A DNA stretch of 35,168 bases from Treponema sp. UBA4326. GTDB lineage: Bacteria > Spirochaetota > Spirochaetia > Treponematales > Treponemataceae. Positions 16,670 to 24,719 of the stretch are shown here, piece after piece (position 1 is the stretch's first letter; every line of letters starts with the position of its first letter). The stretch lies in the NCBI GenBank assembly GCA_002393835.1, contig DGTW01000079.1, positions 1 to 35,168 on the forward strand. The letters are read 5' to 3'. Position numbers and translations under genes: made by a program. The notes under the pieces were generated by a model. That model searched no databases and was not told the DNA's origin. It saw nothing but the letters and a program-made list of their open reading frames with translations.

Positions 16670-18952
16670 CTAGTCAGCGAATGGATAGCCGACACAAAGG
16701 GTTGTATCTGAAGTAGCCTGAAATTCGGAGCCATTGGATAGGTAAACGCAAGAACTAAGTCCAAGAGATACGATTGATGTGAAATCACTGCTTATTGAAT
16801 CTCCTGAGCCTGTATAGCTGAATGTGGCAGAAGTATTAGTAGCACTCGTGATTGCAAATGATTCCAAATCAACTTCCACGACACGATTTTTGTTTCGTGC
16901 AGCCCATATTGAATTTGAGTCGATGTAGAAAGCGTGTCCGTCATCGGCAATCACTAATTTCTTGGGGTTTATCGCAATGAATTTTTGCGGGCCGTAGAAA
17001 TATTCTGAATCGCTGCCTTCTGTCGGAGAATACAATTTTGGTAAAGTCTCGGCTATTGTTTTACGAGTGTCAGGGTCAGAATTTTCAGGATCAGAATAAT
17101 CATAATAATATGAATTATAATTACCGTTGTTTCCTGCAATTGTTAACCAGTTTCTGCTATCTGCCGCTATTTGATCCCATAAAGTATTACCGTCGTCATC
17201 CTTTGTTTCGTCATTTGTAAGTACATGCTTAGAATCCATGTAAGCATAAAATTTACTTGAAGTGCTGTCTCTCGGCTCCGAAAGCAGCCCCAATGGCTCT
17301 GAAACTTTATTGTTCCATGTGTTCACACGGATAAGTGCGCCACGGCTGTAGAACTCATAGCTGTCTGGGCTTACTTCGCTTACATTGTTATAAACATCCC
17401 TCGCAAGGATATACACATAGCCATCCTGATAGAGCATATCGCTAATAGAGCCGCCGTCATCAGAAATTTTACCGGAAAGATTCAGCGCAATCGCTTTTTC
17501 GCCATAAAAGCTAGTACCAGATGACTTAACACACTCGGCAAGATTTCCGTAAGTAAAATAGATATAGTATTTGCCTAAGTAATAAACTTTGCCTGAGGCA
17601 TAAAGGATTCCATCATTGGCTGCAAAACTCATGCCGTATGACAACAATGACTTATTGCCTTCAGGGTCAACATAGAAACTTGTTAAAGCATAGCTGACAT
17701 CTGGCTCGCCACTTTCTCTTGTTCCATCCGATATATTCTTATAACCGTAAAAATTCATTGTGATATTGTATGCATAAATCCACAGAGTATCTTCCGCACG
17801 GTCGATGAATACTTTTGGTTCATAAGCGCCAATCGTTGTCGTGATTGTGGTAAAGCCCTCTTTGTTCGATTTTATTGTGAGATATTTAGGCGTGCTTTCC
17901 GTGACATCAAGATAATACACATTTCCTTCCCTGTCGAAAGCAAAACTGGAAGCAAGGGAAGCTGAAAAATCAGCCGTCTCAGGCATAGTGTCCGTAGCAG
18001 AGTCTGCGAGGTAAGCGGATGTAGAGGAAGATGTAGCGGAAGTTGTAGTGTTATAAAGCACCATTTTCGTAGTCGGTATAGTCTCTGCACCATAGAGCGA
18101 AATCAAATCGTCCGTAACAACGAATTCAATTACGCCGTCATTCTCAACAAGATGACTTCCTGTTCCAACCCATGTGTCGGTCGTAAAGCCCGCAAACACG
18201 GAGACGATTTCTTGGCACTTGTAGAGAGTGTTTCCATTCTCATCGTCAAAGCTGAACTCAATCGTATAATTGCCGGCTTTTACATCATCTCGGCTGATTG
18301 TAGCCGCTCCGTTCTCAAAAGAGACTGTCTCCACCTCCGCAAAAGAATTTTCATTCCCGACAAGCATCATCTTAGGGGCATAATATGACACGCTTTTGAT
18401 TTTCCCGCTAGAATCCTTAAGCGTAAGATTGACTGTGCCATAGTCGTTCACGCTGTATTCTGGCTTCAAAATAATTGTAGGAACATCAATCGCAGCGTAA
18501 TCATCGCCTACAGTGACTTCTGCCTGGCCACTGATGCCGCTTCCTGCCTCTGTAGCTTCACCTTTAACATAAATCGTCCAATTCCCGGTACCTGGGAGAC
18601 CTATTGTATAGCTCATAGTGCTTGAATCAAAAGTGCCGTCAGCGTTTTTAGTTACATCAAGCTCTGCGCCCCAGCCTTTATACGCATACACCGAAAATGT
18701 CAGTCCATCCGTCGGTAGCAAACTTGTAGCAGACCGGACATCCGCCGAAACCACATTTGTAAGCTCTGAAGGAATCGCGCTGCCGACAGAGACCTTTCCG
18801 CTCACAGTGCAGCTTTTTATAGAAGAAGATGTGTCTTTTGTACCGTCATTAAGCTCGGAGCAGGATGCAAACAGGGAAAGTAAAATTGAAGCTGCAAAAA
18901 TGCCCTTTGCCCCTCTGAAAATTTTTCGTAAAGTCATATTAGCTTTTTTCAT
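16670..18952 (-). CDS. Type B lipoprotein (B1) with KKLVIADDG C-terminal domain
   Basis: Lipoprotein of 760 residues, paralogue of B2, with no assigned function. The ATG at 18952 fits the AGAAGG spacing better than the in-frame GTG at 18958. The signal sequence is unusually long, with a basic RKIFRGAKG stretch before the hydrophobic core and lipobox Cys31 (SLFASC). The N-terminal region has GTGNWTIYVKG, then FSFDDENGNTLYKC and DTWVGTGS, matching B2. A propeller-like half starts near SFAFDREGNVYYL. AINPKKLVIADDG is at about residue 656, followed by NRVVEVDLESF. It begins 12 bases after the A1 stop and is probably co-transcribed with A1. Confidence 0.9.
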   Translation of the reverse strand: MKKANMTLRKIFRGAKGIFAASILLSLFASCSELNDGTKDTSSSIKSCTVSGKVSVGSAIPSELTNVVSADVRSATSLLPTDGLTFSVYAYKGWGAELDVTKNADGTFDSSTMSYTIGLPGTGNWTIYVKGEATEAGSGISGQAEVTVGDDYAAIDVPTIILKPEYSVNDYGTVNLTLKDSSGKIKSVSYYAPKMMLVGNENSFAEVETVSFENGAATISRDDVKAGNYTIEFSFDDENGNTLYKCQEIVSVFAGFTTDTWVGTGSHLVENDGVIEFVVTDDLISLYGAETIPTTKMVLYNTTTSATSSSTSAYLADSATDTMPETADFSASLASSFAFDREGNVYYLDVTESTPKYLTIKSNKEGFTTITTTIGAYEPKVFIDRAEDTLWIYAYNITMNFYGYKNISDGTRESGEPDVSYALTSFYVDPEGNKSLLSYGMSFAANDGILYASGKVYYLGKYYIYFTYGNLAECVKSSGTSFYGEKAIALNLSGKISDDGGSISDMLYQDGYVYILARDVYNNVSEVSPDSYEFYSRGALIRVNTWNNKVSEPLGLLSEPRDSTSSKFYAYMDSKHVLTNDETKDDDGNTLWDQIAADSRNWLTIAGNNGNYNSYYYDYSDPENSDPDTRKTIAETLPKLYSPTEGSDSEYFYGPQKFIAINPKKLVIADDGHAFYIDSNSIWAARNKNRVVEVDLESFAITSATNTSATFSYTGSGDSISSDFTSIVSLGLSSCVYLSNGSEFQATSDTTLCVGYPFAD

Positions 18953-18964
18953 ATTCACCTTCTC

Positions 18965-21900
18965 CTATTCGTTATCGCCACATGGAATATTGAAGAAAAT
19001 CTGGCTGTCGAATGCGCTTGCTGCATTAACAGCAGAGAGACCACCTGATGAGTCCTTGTAGAACAATGAAGCCGAGGCAGAATCAAGAGGCTCGTACTTA
19101 AATTCTCCTGTGCATTTATAGAGACTTGCCGATGCAATCGGAGTGAAACCGCACATTCCTCCAACAAAATTATTCGTTTGATCTTCACTGAATTTGGCCT
19201 TGACATCAACCTCCGAGTCTATTCCGCGAGCGAAGTTTTCCAGATCGATAGTTACAATACGATTTACATTCTTGTACTTGTATGCGCCCAAATCATCTGT
19301 GTAGAACATAACGCCATCGTCTGCTATAACAAGTTTTTTCGGTTTTATAGCAACGAATTTTTGGGGCCCGCTCAGATACAGAGAAGAATTCAAAGACTCA
19401 GAATCTGTAGGTGCATATATTTTCAAGGTTTTAGGAGAAGAAGAATCAGGATCTTCATCATCAGCCGGAATCTGCAAATCAGAACAGCTTATCAAAGCCG
19501 GATTAGAACAAGCAGAATCACAATAGAACTGATTAGAAGTCAGCTCATATTCATATGTTCCTTTTTTCTCGACATAATATGTATACACATAGTGGTTACT
19601 TAATGATGAAGTATCGAGTACATAACCATCAGAAATCCAGCCACAAGTGCTAACCTCTGGCGGTGTTTTATCAAAATCAATTTTAGCTACAGCGCCACGG
19701 CTGTACAGCTCCCAAACTCCAGCGTCCTCAGATGTGTCAGATGATTTTAGCGTTAAATATAATTTTCCGTCCTGAACAATCATGTCAGAAACTGAAAAAT
19801 CATCAAGATCTACATTGTCACTCACATTAACCGAGGCTTTTGGTCCGCTAATTGTCCCTTCAGAAAGTGAATACACAGACACTACATCGTAGTTAACACT
19901 GCCATAGGTATACAGAATTTCATTTTCAATCGCAATTTTATTCGGGGATTTGTTAAATTCAAAAGTGTATGGCTCATAGTTTTCCAAATAGCCTGAAGAA
20001 AGGAGATTCAAGAGTTTGAATAGCTTCACTGTGTAACCGCCAGTTTCAGAGTTATAATTAGAACAATAAGCATAGGCCTCATTCTTTTTGACATCAATTA
20101 CAAAGCCTTTGGTGCCATAGCCGCTACCTACAAGCTCACTAAGATCTATTCCATCAGAGGCAATTGCAGGATTGTTTGAATTAAGCTTGCTAGAGCTAAA
20201 AATATAGAAATTGCCGAATGCGTCAAATGCCGTCATCGCATCAGAATTCCCGGCCATATCAGGAGAAGTTGGCAAATCGCTACCTACTGAATCAAAATCT
20301 TTCAGATAGTAAGAAATGCTGTCACTACTAGTATTATACAGGGCGACTTGTGTGTCAGGTGTCGTATATTCATTTGTCACCGAAATTTCAAAAGTCTGGC
20401 TGCTTGAAATCTTACTTGCGGTCGTGTCGTTGATTGATTGAGTTGCCGTTACATAGAGCTGGTATGTTCCGGTTTTTGGAAGTGCCTTGCTAAAAGAAAG
20501 CTTATTGTCTGTTACGACATAATATGTATCTTCACCATAAGCGTTGATTTCTTTTCCTTTCCACAAAAGCTCGGCCGTATATGTGACATCCTTTGTGACT
20601 GTTGTTCCGTCTGAAGCAGTCGCACTAAAGGTAATCGTGTCGTTCAGGCAAACTTCTGCCTTATCAAGGGCGATTGTAAGCGCGCGGTTGTCAACAGAAG
20701 CAGTACCACTTGAAGTGGCTGACTTATAGGCGAGTTTTCCGTCCAGACCGATACTCCATTCATAATCAACTGATTCCGGCTGTTCTAGTTTGAATTTGCT
20801 GATGATGTCGCTTGTGAGTTCCAGACCTCCAGAGGTTCGGAGAAGCACATTTCCAGTATATCGGTCATAGGCTCCGCCAAATGTAAGGTATATAGAGTTA
20901 TCATCGGTAAGTTCTCCCGCAACAGTGATTGGGTAGGCACCATTATTGCTATCCGCCATAAAATAGAAATCTTGAGGATTTTCCGGGTCATCACCAACAG
21001 GAATTGAAGCGTTGCCACTTATAATGAAGTCGGTTCCATAATGACAGACACCTGCACCTGCCGGAGAAACATTTCCACTGATTTCGCCACCTTCCATGAT
21101 AACAGTAGCTGTATTACAAATGCCACCGCCCCAGTTCGATGCGGAATTGTTCGTGATGCGGCTTCCCTCTTTCATCGTAAGGATTGCAGAGCCACAGTTA
21201 TTAATGCCACCTGCCATCCAGCTGTGATTGTCCGTTATCCAAGCACCGTCATCAAGCGTCAATTTTCCCGAATTTTCAAAAGCTCGGCCGCCATGCGTAA
21301 CTTTCAGATTTTTTACCGTTACAGGAACACAATATTCAACAATAACAAGAATAGTGCCGTCTATAGCATCGGCATTTGTTGCACCAACAACCCCGCCATC
21401 AATACTATCAATATACTCATTTCCTGAATTCTCATGCACTCCAGCAAAAGTAAGGCTCTTTGCTTGAGAAGAAGAAACAGTAAGCTGAAGACCTTCCAGC
21501 ACTACCTTTCCATCAATCAAAATCGTCCAGTCAACATCAGTTGCTTCGTAGTTCACGATTTTTGTAATCGCCGTACCGATTGAATCCACTGCACCAGAGA
21601 CTACACTCGCATCCGCCTTTCCGTTTGCGCTTACCGTGATTCTGTTGATGAACGCCGCATACAAAGTTTTGTTGCCCGTGCTACCCGAAGCAATCTCTGT
21701 AATCGGCTTTGTGAAATCTGCATCCTCGAACCAACCAGCAAAAGCATAGCCCGCTTCGCCTTCAGTGACAGTTTTTGCCATCGCTGGCAGGCTGATTGTC
21801 TTGCTCTTTCGCGAATATTTTGCAGGCAGGACAAAAGAGTCGTCTTCAATGGAAATACTCTCGTCATTTAGCTCCAGTGCCTCGCCATTGGCAAAAAGGG

Positions 21901-22684
21901 CATATTCAATGGAATAAGTTTCGTTCAAAGTGACATTGATTTCATTTTTTGGGCGGGAAACAAGTCCCGAAACCACTTTTACGATATACTCAGGGCTGTT
22001 GATTGCGGCCGTGGTGCCTTCAGCATAAAAGTCAAAAAGCAGGTTATACGTGCCGGTGGCAATACGCTCATCTTCCTTTGTCAAATCCCGGCTGTATGTA
22101 AATGAAAGGGCGGTCACAGCTCCGCTTTCGTCCTTGACTTCACTGAATGTAGTAAATTCCACAGGGTCAACAACCGAGTTACCGGTAAAATCCAAAAGCC
22201 TTGCTTCAACCTTGCTCACATCCCGGTTGGCCGGAAAATTCACGGTGACATAGATTCCGCCGCCATAAGATGGGTCTGCAGCCAAAACAAAGGAAACTGC
22301 ATTCACTTTGCCGGCTTCGATTTCAAGCGATTCACTTCCAGAAAAAGGAATGTTGTTCAGCAAGGCTGTCAGGCTGAATTCCCAAGAGCCGGTCACAATT
22401 TCGATTGGATTCTCTGTAAGTCCTTCGAGAGAGTCTGCAGCCGCAAGCTCCTTTTCCTCTCCGCCGGCAATTTTACCTGTCAGCACGAGGGATGTCAGGT
22501 CTTCAATGCTTACACTTCCCGGAGCAACCGCATTTCGTCCGAGGCTTGCCCCGCCAATCACGAGGTATGTCTTCCCGTCAGCCGACGCCCTAAGAGCCTC
22601 AGAATCGCTGTCTATGCCATCATTACAAGAGAAAAAAATCCCGGTCAAAGCCAAAGATAGCAAAAAAATCAAACACTTTTTCAT
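18965..22684 (-). CDS. Type A lipoprotein (A1): InlB repeat, beta-helix, propeller-like half
   Basis: Lipoprotein of 1239 residues, lipobox Cys20 (IFFSC), co-linear with A2. Parts in order: N-terminal module TYLVIGGASLGRNAV with ADSLEGL, a second beta domain ending in LNETYSIEYA, and an InlB/Flg_new-like repeat, YAFAGWFEDADFTKPI to TLYAAF. The beta-helix has rungs such as MAGGINNCGS and WGGGICNTAT. An Ig-like part with DKAEVCLNDTITFSAT and the propeller-like half with AIKPKKLVIADDG at about 1108 follow. GGAG lies eight bases before the ATG, and the AAA-ATPase-like gene ends 27 bases upstream, so it may be read from that gene's promoter. No transmembrane or cell-wall anchor other than the lipid is seen. 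Confidence 0.9.
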   Translation of the reverse strand: MKKCLIFLLSLALTGIFFSCNDGIDSDSEALRASADGKTYLVIGGASLGRNAVAPGSVSIEDLTSLVLTGKIAGGEEKELAAADSLEGLTENPIEIVTGSWEFSLTALLNNIPFSGSESLEIEAGKVNAVSFVLAADPSYGGGIYVTVNFPANRDVSKVEARLLDFTGNSVVDPVEFTTFSEVKDESGAVTALSFTYSRDLTKEDERIATGTYNLLFDFYAEGTTAAINSPEYIVKVVSGLVSRPKNEINVTLNETYSIEYALFANGEALELNDESISIEDDSFVLPAKYSRKSKTISLPAMAKTVTEGEAGYAFAGWFEDADFTKPITEIASGSTGNKTLYAAFINRITVSANGKADASVVSGAVDSIGTAITKIVNYEATDVDWTILIDGKVVLEGLQLTVSSSQAKSLTFAGVHENSGNEYIDSIDGGVVGATNADAIDGTILVIVEYCVPVTVKNLKVTHGGRAFENSGKLTLDDGAWITDNHSWMAGGINNCGSAILTMKEGSRITNNSASNWGGGICNTATVIMEGGEISGNVSPAGAGVCHYGTDFIISGNASIPVGDDPENPQDFYFMADSNNGAYPITVAGELTDDNSIYLTFGGAYDRYTGNVLLRTSGGLELTSDIISKFKLEQPESVDYEWSIGLDGKLAYKSATSSGTASVDNRALTIALDKAEVCLNDTITFSATASDGTTVTKDVTYTAELLWKGKEINAYGEDTYYVVTDNKLSFSKALPKTGTYQLYVTATQSINDTTASKISSSQTFEISVTNEYTTPDTQVALYNTSSDSISYYLKDFDSVGSDLPTSPDMAGNSDAMTAFDAFGNFYIFSSSKLNSNNPAIASDGIDLSELVGSGYGTKGFVIDVKKNEAYAYCSNYNSETGGYTVKLFKLLNLLSSGYLENYEPYTFEFNKSPNKIAIENEILYTYGSVNYDVVSVYSLSEGTISGPKASVNVSDNVDLDDFSVSDMIVQDGKLYLTLKSSDTSEDAGVWELYSRGAVAKIDFDKTPPEVSTCGWISDGYVLDTSSLSNHYVYTYYVEKKGTYEYELTSNQFYCDSACSNPALISCSDLQIPADDEDPDSSSPKTLKIYAPTDSESLNSSLYLSGPQKFVAIKPKKLVIADDGVMFYTDDLGAYKYKNVNRIVTIDLENFARGIDSEVDVKAKFSEDQTNNFVGGMCGFTPIASASLYKCTGEFKYEPLDSASASLFYKDSSGGLSAVNAASAFDSQIFFNIPCGDNE

Positions 22685-22711
22685 ATTTTCATCTCCATTT
22701 CCATGTAGATT

Positions 22712-24307
22712 TTATTCCACTTTCCATTCACTTATTGTGCGCTTTTTGCTGTCAAAGCAGACCCCGATTTTTAGAATCTTCCGGCCGTCAGCAGCAAATG
22801 ACGCAGAATAACCTTTTTCATCGATTTGAGCGAGGGCTTCATCGGCAGACTTATCACGCTTGAATTCAAAGATGTAGACATAATCTGTCGTCTGCAAAAT
22901 GCAGTCCGCTCGCCCGAGTGCAGAATGAACTTCCGTCTGAACGAACTGGCCGAGATTCATAAATTCGAGGTAAAACACATTCTGGAAATCACGCTCAATC
23001 CATTTTTCAGATTCCGGGTCGTTCGCTCCACTCGGATAAGGAAGACTCGCATAAATCGAAACGAAGCGATTCATAATTCCATCAACATTTCCTTCACGGA
23101 CATCTTTTAGAAAATTTCCAACAAATGACCAAGCCTTTGTATTGTCGATAGGAATATAATACTTTGACAAAGCCCGAAGAATTCCATATTTGATTTCATC
23201 ATTTGGATAGCCAAGCGTGTACGAACGAAGTTCCTTGTTCCAGCCTTTTATTGTCAGATAGCCAGACTGATAAAAAAGCGGTAACGGATTCGGATTCTCT
23301 GGACGATAATCTTTCAAATCCTCTTCGCTTGCCTCTAACAAACCGCTCAAATCACGGTAATCAACTCCGCTATTTTCAAGCCGACGAATCAAGAATGTCG
23401 GAGTGCCGGTCTCGAACCAAAAATTTCCGAAATCATTCTTGTAAAACGCATTAATCAGGCTGTACGGATTATAAATATCTTCGCATTTTTTGTAAAAATG
23501 ATAGCCATCATACATCTGCTTTAGTTTTTTAAGACATTCTTCACGACTAATCTCGTTCTTCTGTGCCATTGTGTCTATTTCGGGAGAAAAATATTTTTCA
23601 AGCTCGGCTTGAGTGATTCCGCAGATGTCGGTAAAACTTTCATCTATTGAAATATCTGTAAGCTGATTGATGTCGCTGAAAATACTGACTTTGCTGAACT
23701 TCGTGACACCAGTAAAGAAGACAAATTTGAGATAGCCGTCAAGAGATTTTAATTTTCCAAAAAAACCTTTGAACACAGCTCGGTTTGACTCTTCAAGTTC
23801 GAGATTTGTATTCATCGCCTCAAGAAGAGGCTTGTCATATTCATCAATTAGAACAACGACTTTTTTGCAAGTTTTTTCGTAAGCTGTTTTGATAACAACT
23901 TCAAAACGATTGCTTAAAGTATCTTCCGCCGAAGAAATCCCGTATTCCTGTTCATAATTCTTCAGAACTGCGGATATAGAACTTTCCAAAGCACCTTTTT
24001 CTTGATAATTCTGTCCGTTGAAGTCGAAATACAAAACAGGGTATTTCTGCCAGGCTTCTGGACTGTCCTTTTCAAGTTCCTCGATTGCAAGCCCCTTGAA
24101 AAGCTCCTTTTTGCCCAGAAAATAATATTTGAGCGTTGAGAGAAAAAGACTTTTTCCGAATCGACGCGGGCGACTCAGGAAATAAGGTTTACCAAAATGC
24201 ACGAGATTATAAATATGCTCAGTCTTATCGACATAAACATAATCGTTAGTGCGTAAATCCTCAAAATCCTGAATGCCCAACGGCAATTTTCGTCTGTTCA
24301 ATACCAT
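22712..24307 (-). CDS. AAA-ATPase-like / PD-(D/E)XK nuclease family protein (DUF1703)
   Basis: Protein of 531 residues, standard length for the AAA-ATPase_like plus PDDEXK_9 family that is expanded in Treponema, Bacteroides and Fusobacteria. The N-terminus KLPLGIQDFEDLRTNDYVYV leads to a P-loop-like SRPRRFGKSL (45-54) and Walker B VVVLIDEYDK (150-159). The C-terminal nuclease-like domain shows GRADCI (Asp468) and the ExK motif FEFKRD (Glu481, Lys483). The cellular role of this family is not established; selfish or defence roles have been suggested. It has its own promoter, a leader ORF and an unusual upstream repeat array. It may have inserted in front of A1. Confidence 0.93.
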   Translation of the reverse strand: MVLNRRKLPLGIQDFEDLRTNDYVYVDKTEHIYNLVHFGKPYFLSRPRRFGKSLFLSTLKYYFLGKKELFKGLAIEELEKDSPEAWQKYPVLYFDFNGQNYQEKGALESSISAVLKNYEQEYGISSAEDTLSNRFEVVIKTAYEKTCKKVVVLIDEYDKPLLEAMNTNLELEESNRAVFKGFFGKLKSLDGYLKFVFFTGVTKFSKVSIFSDINQLTDISIDESFTDICGITQAELEKYFSPEIDTMAQKNEISREECLKKLKQMYDGYHFYKKCEDIYNPYSLINAFYKNDFGNFWFETGTPTFLIRRLENSGVDYRDLSGLLEASEEDLKDYRPENPNPLPLFYQSGYLTIKGWNKELRSYTLGYPNDEIKYGILRALSKYYIPIDNTKAWSFVGNFLKDVREGNVDGIMNRFVSIYASLPYPSGANDPESEKWIERDFQNVFYLEFMNLGQFVQTEVHSALGRADCILQTTDYVYIFEFKRDKSADEALAQIDEKGYSASFAADGRKILKIGVCFDSKKRTISEWKVE

Positions 24308-24320
24308 ATCTCACCACGAA

Positions 24321-24374
24321 TCATTTTTTTCCGTTCTTCAATTTTTCAAGATATTCTGGCGTTACGGTTCTCAT
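24321..24374 (-). CDS. Short leader ORF (17 aa) before the AAA-ATPase-like gene
   Basis: ATG at 24374 reads MRTVTPEYLEKLKNGKK and stops at 24321. Its Shine-Dalgarno, GGAGGTG (24381-24387), is spaced six bases and is among the best in the window, and a TATAAT lies just upstream. The AAA-ATPase-like ATG follows 13 bases after the stop with only a poor GGTGAG two bases before it. Coupled translation is therefore likely. I do not recognise the peptide. It could be a leader peptide, or the remnant N-terminus of a lost gene. Confidence 0.5.
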   Translation of the reverse strand: MRTVTPEYLEKLKNGKK

Positions 24375-24394
24375 TTTCTTCACCTCCGCATTAT

Positions 24395-24422
24395 ATTATA
24401 CAAAGCATAGCAATGCTTACAA
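24395..24422 (-). promoter_or_regulatory. Promoter of the leader ORF and AAA-ATPase-like gene
   Basis: TTGTAA (24417-24422) and TATAAT (24395-24400) are 16 bases apart on the minus strand. The spacer is filled by the palindrome AAGCAT-agca-ATGCTT (24403-24418), so a protein bound there would block RNA polymerase. Confidence 0.6.
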
Positions 24423-24590
24423 AAAACTATTGCTATACTTTGATGTGCGCACGGCAATGCTTATGCGTAAGTATTGCTATAGTATTGCGTAAGTACGGTA
24501 ATAGTTGTGTGTAAGCATTACCGTAGTACTGCGTAAGTATTGCCGTAGTATTGTGTAAGTACGGCAATGAAATTTTTATTTTATTGCCGT
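24401..24590. repeat. 22-bp-phased array of alternating inverted motifs
   Basis: The motif G(C/T)GTAAG(T/C) starts at 24465, 24487, 24509, 24531 and 24553, exactly every 22 bases. Between these, a 9-base motif alternates orientation: TACGGTAAT, ATTACCGTA, ATTGCCGTA and ACGGCAAT. Neighbouring units can therefore form stem-loops. More distant copies of ATTGC/GCAAT lie at 24410, 24429, 24454 and 24583. The promoter-proximal end is an imperfect inverted repeat, CAAAGCATAGCAAT (24401-24414) with ATTGCTATACTTTG (24429-24442). It lies upstream of the AAA-ATPase-like gene and overlaps its promoter. Confidence 0.85.
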
Positions 24591-24652
24591 ATATTTTTTT
24601 TGTTAGTTTGAGTAAACAAACATGCTGCTTGCAGCCGCCATTATGCGAAGAG

Positions 24653-24719
24653 CTACTCCTTGGCAGTAAAGTAGCCGGTTACGCTATCCTTCGTGCCGAC
24701 AAATGCCTGGCTAAAATCT
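24653..24719 (-). pseudogene. Possible out-of-frame C-terminal remnant of the 1549-aa lipoprotein
   Basis: Just past the stop of the upstream gene, the +1-shifted frame reads a protein-like tail (DFSQAFVGTK, then DSVTGYFTAKE) ending in TAG at 24653-24655. Removing one base from the GGAAAC run at the end of the annotated gene would join it in frame. It may be the original C-terminus lost by a one-base insertion, or a relic of another repeat protein. The rest of this gap (24591-24652) shows only a small GCTGC/GCAGC inverted repeat. Confidence 0.4.

Noticed and set aside
18618-19061. 147-aa plus-strand ORF across the A1/B1 junction
   Set aside because: Lies antisense to two supported lipoprotein genes and spans their junction; composition is that of the reverse frame.
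24465-24570. CRISPR array
   Set aside because: The period is 22 bases with no unique spacers; the whole unit is repeated and the motif alternates orientation. No cas genes are present.
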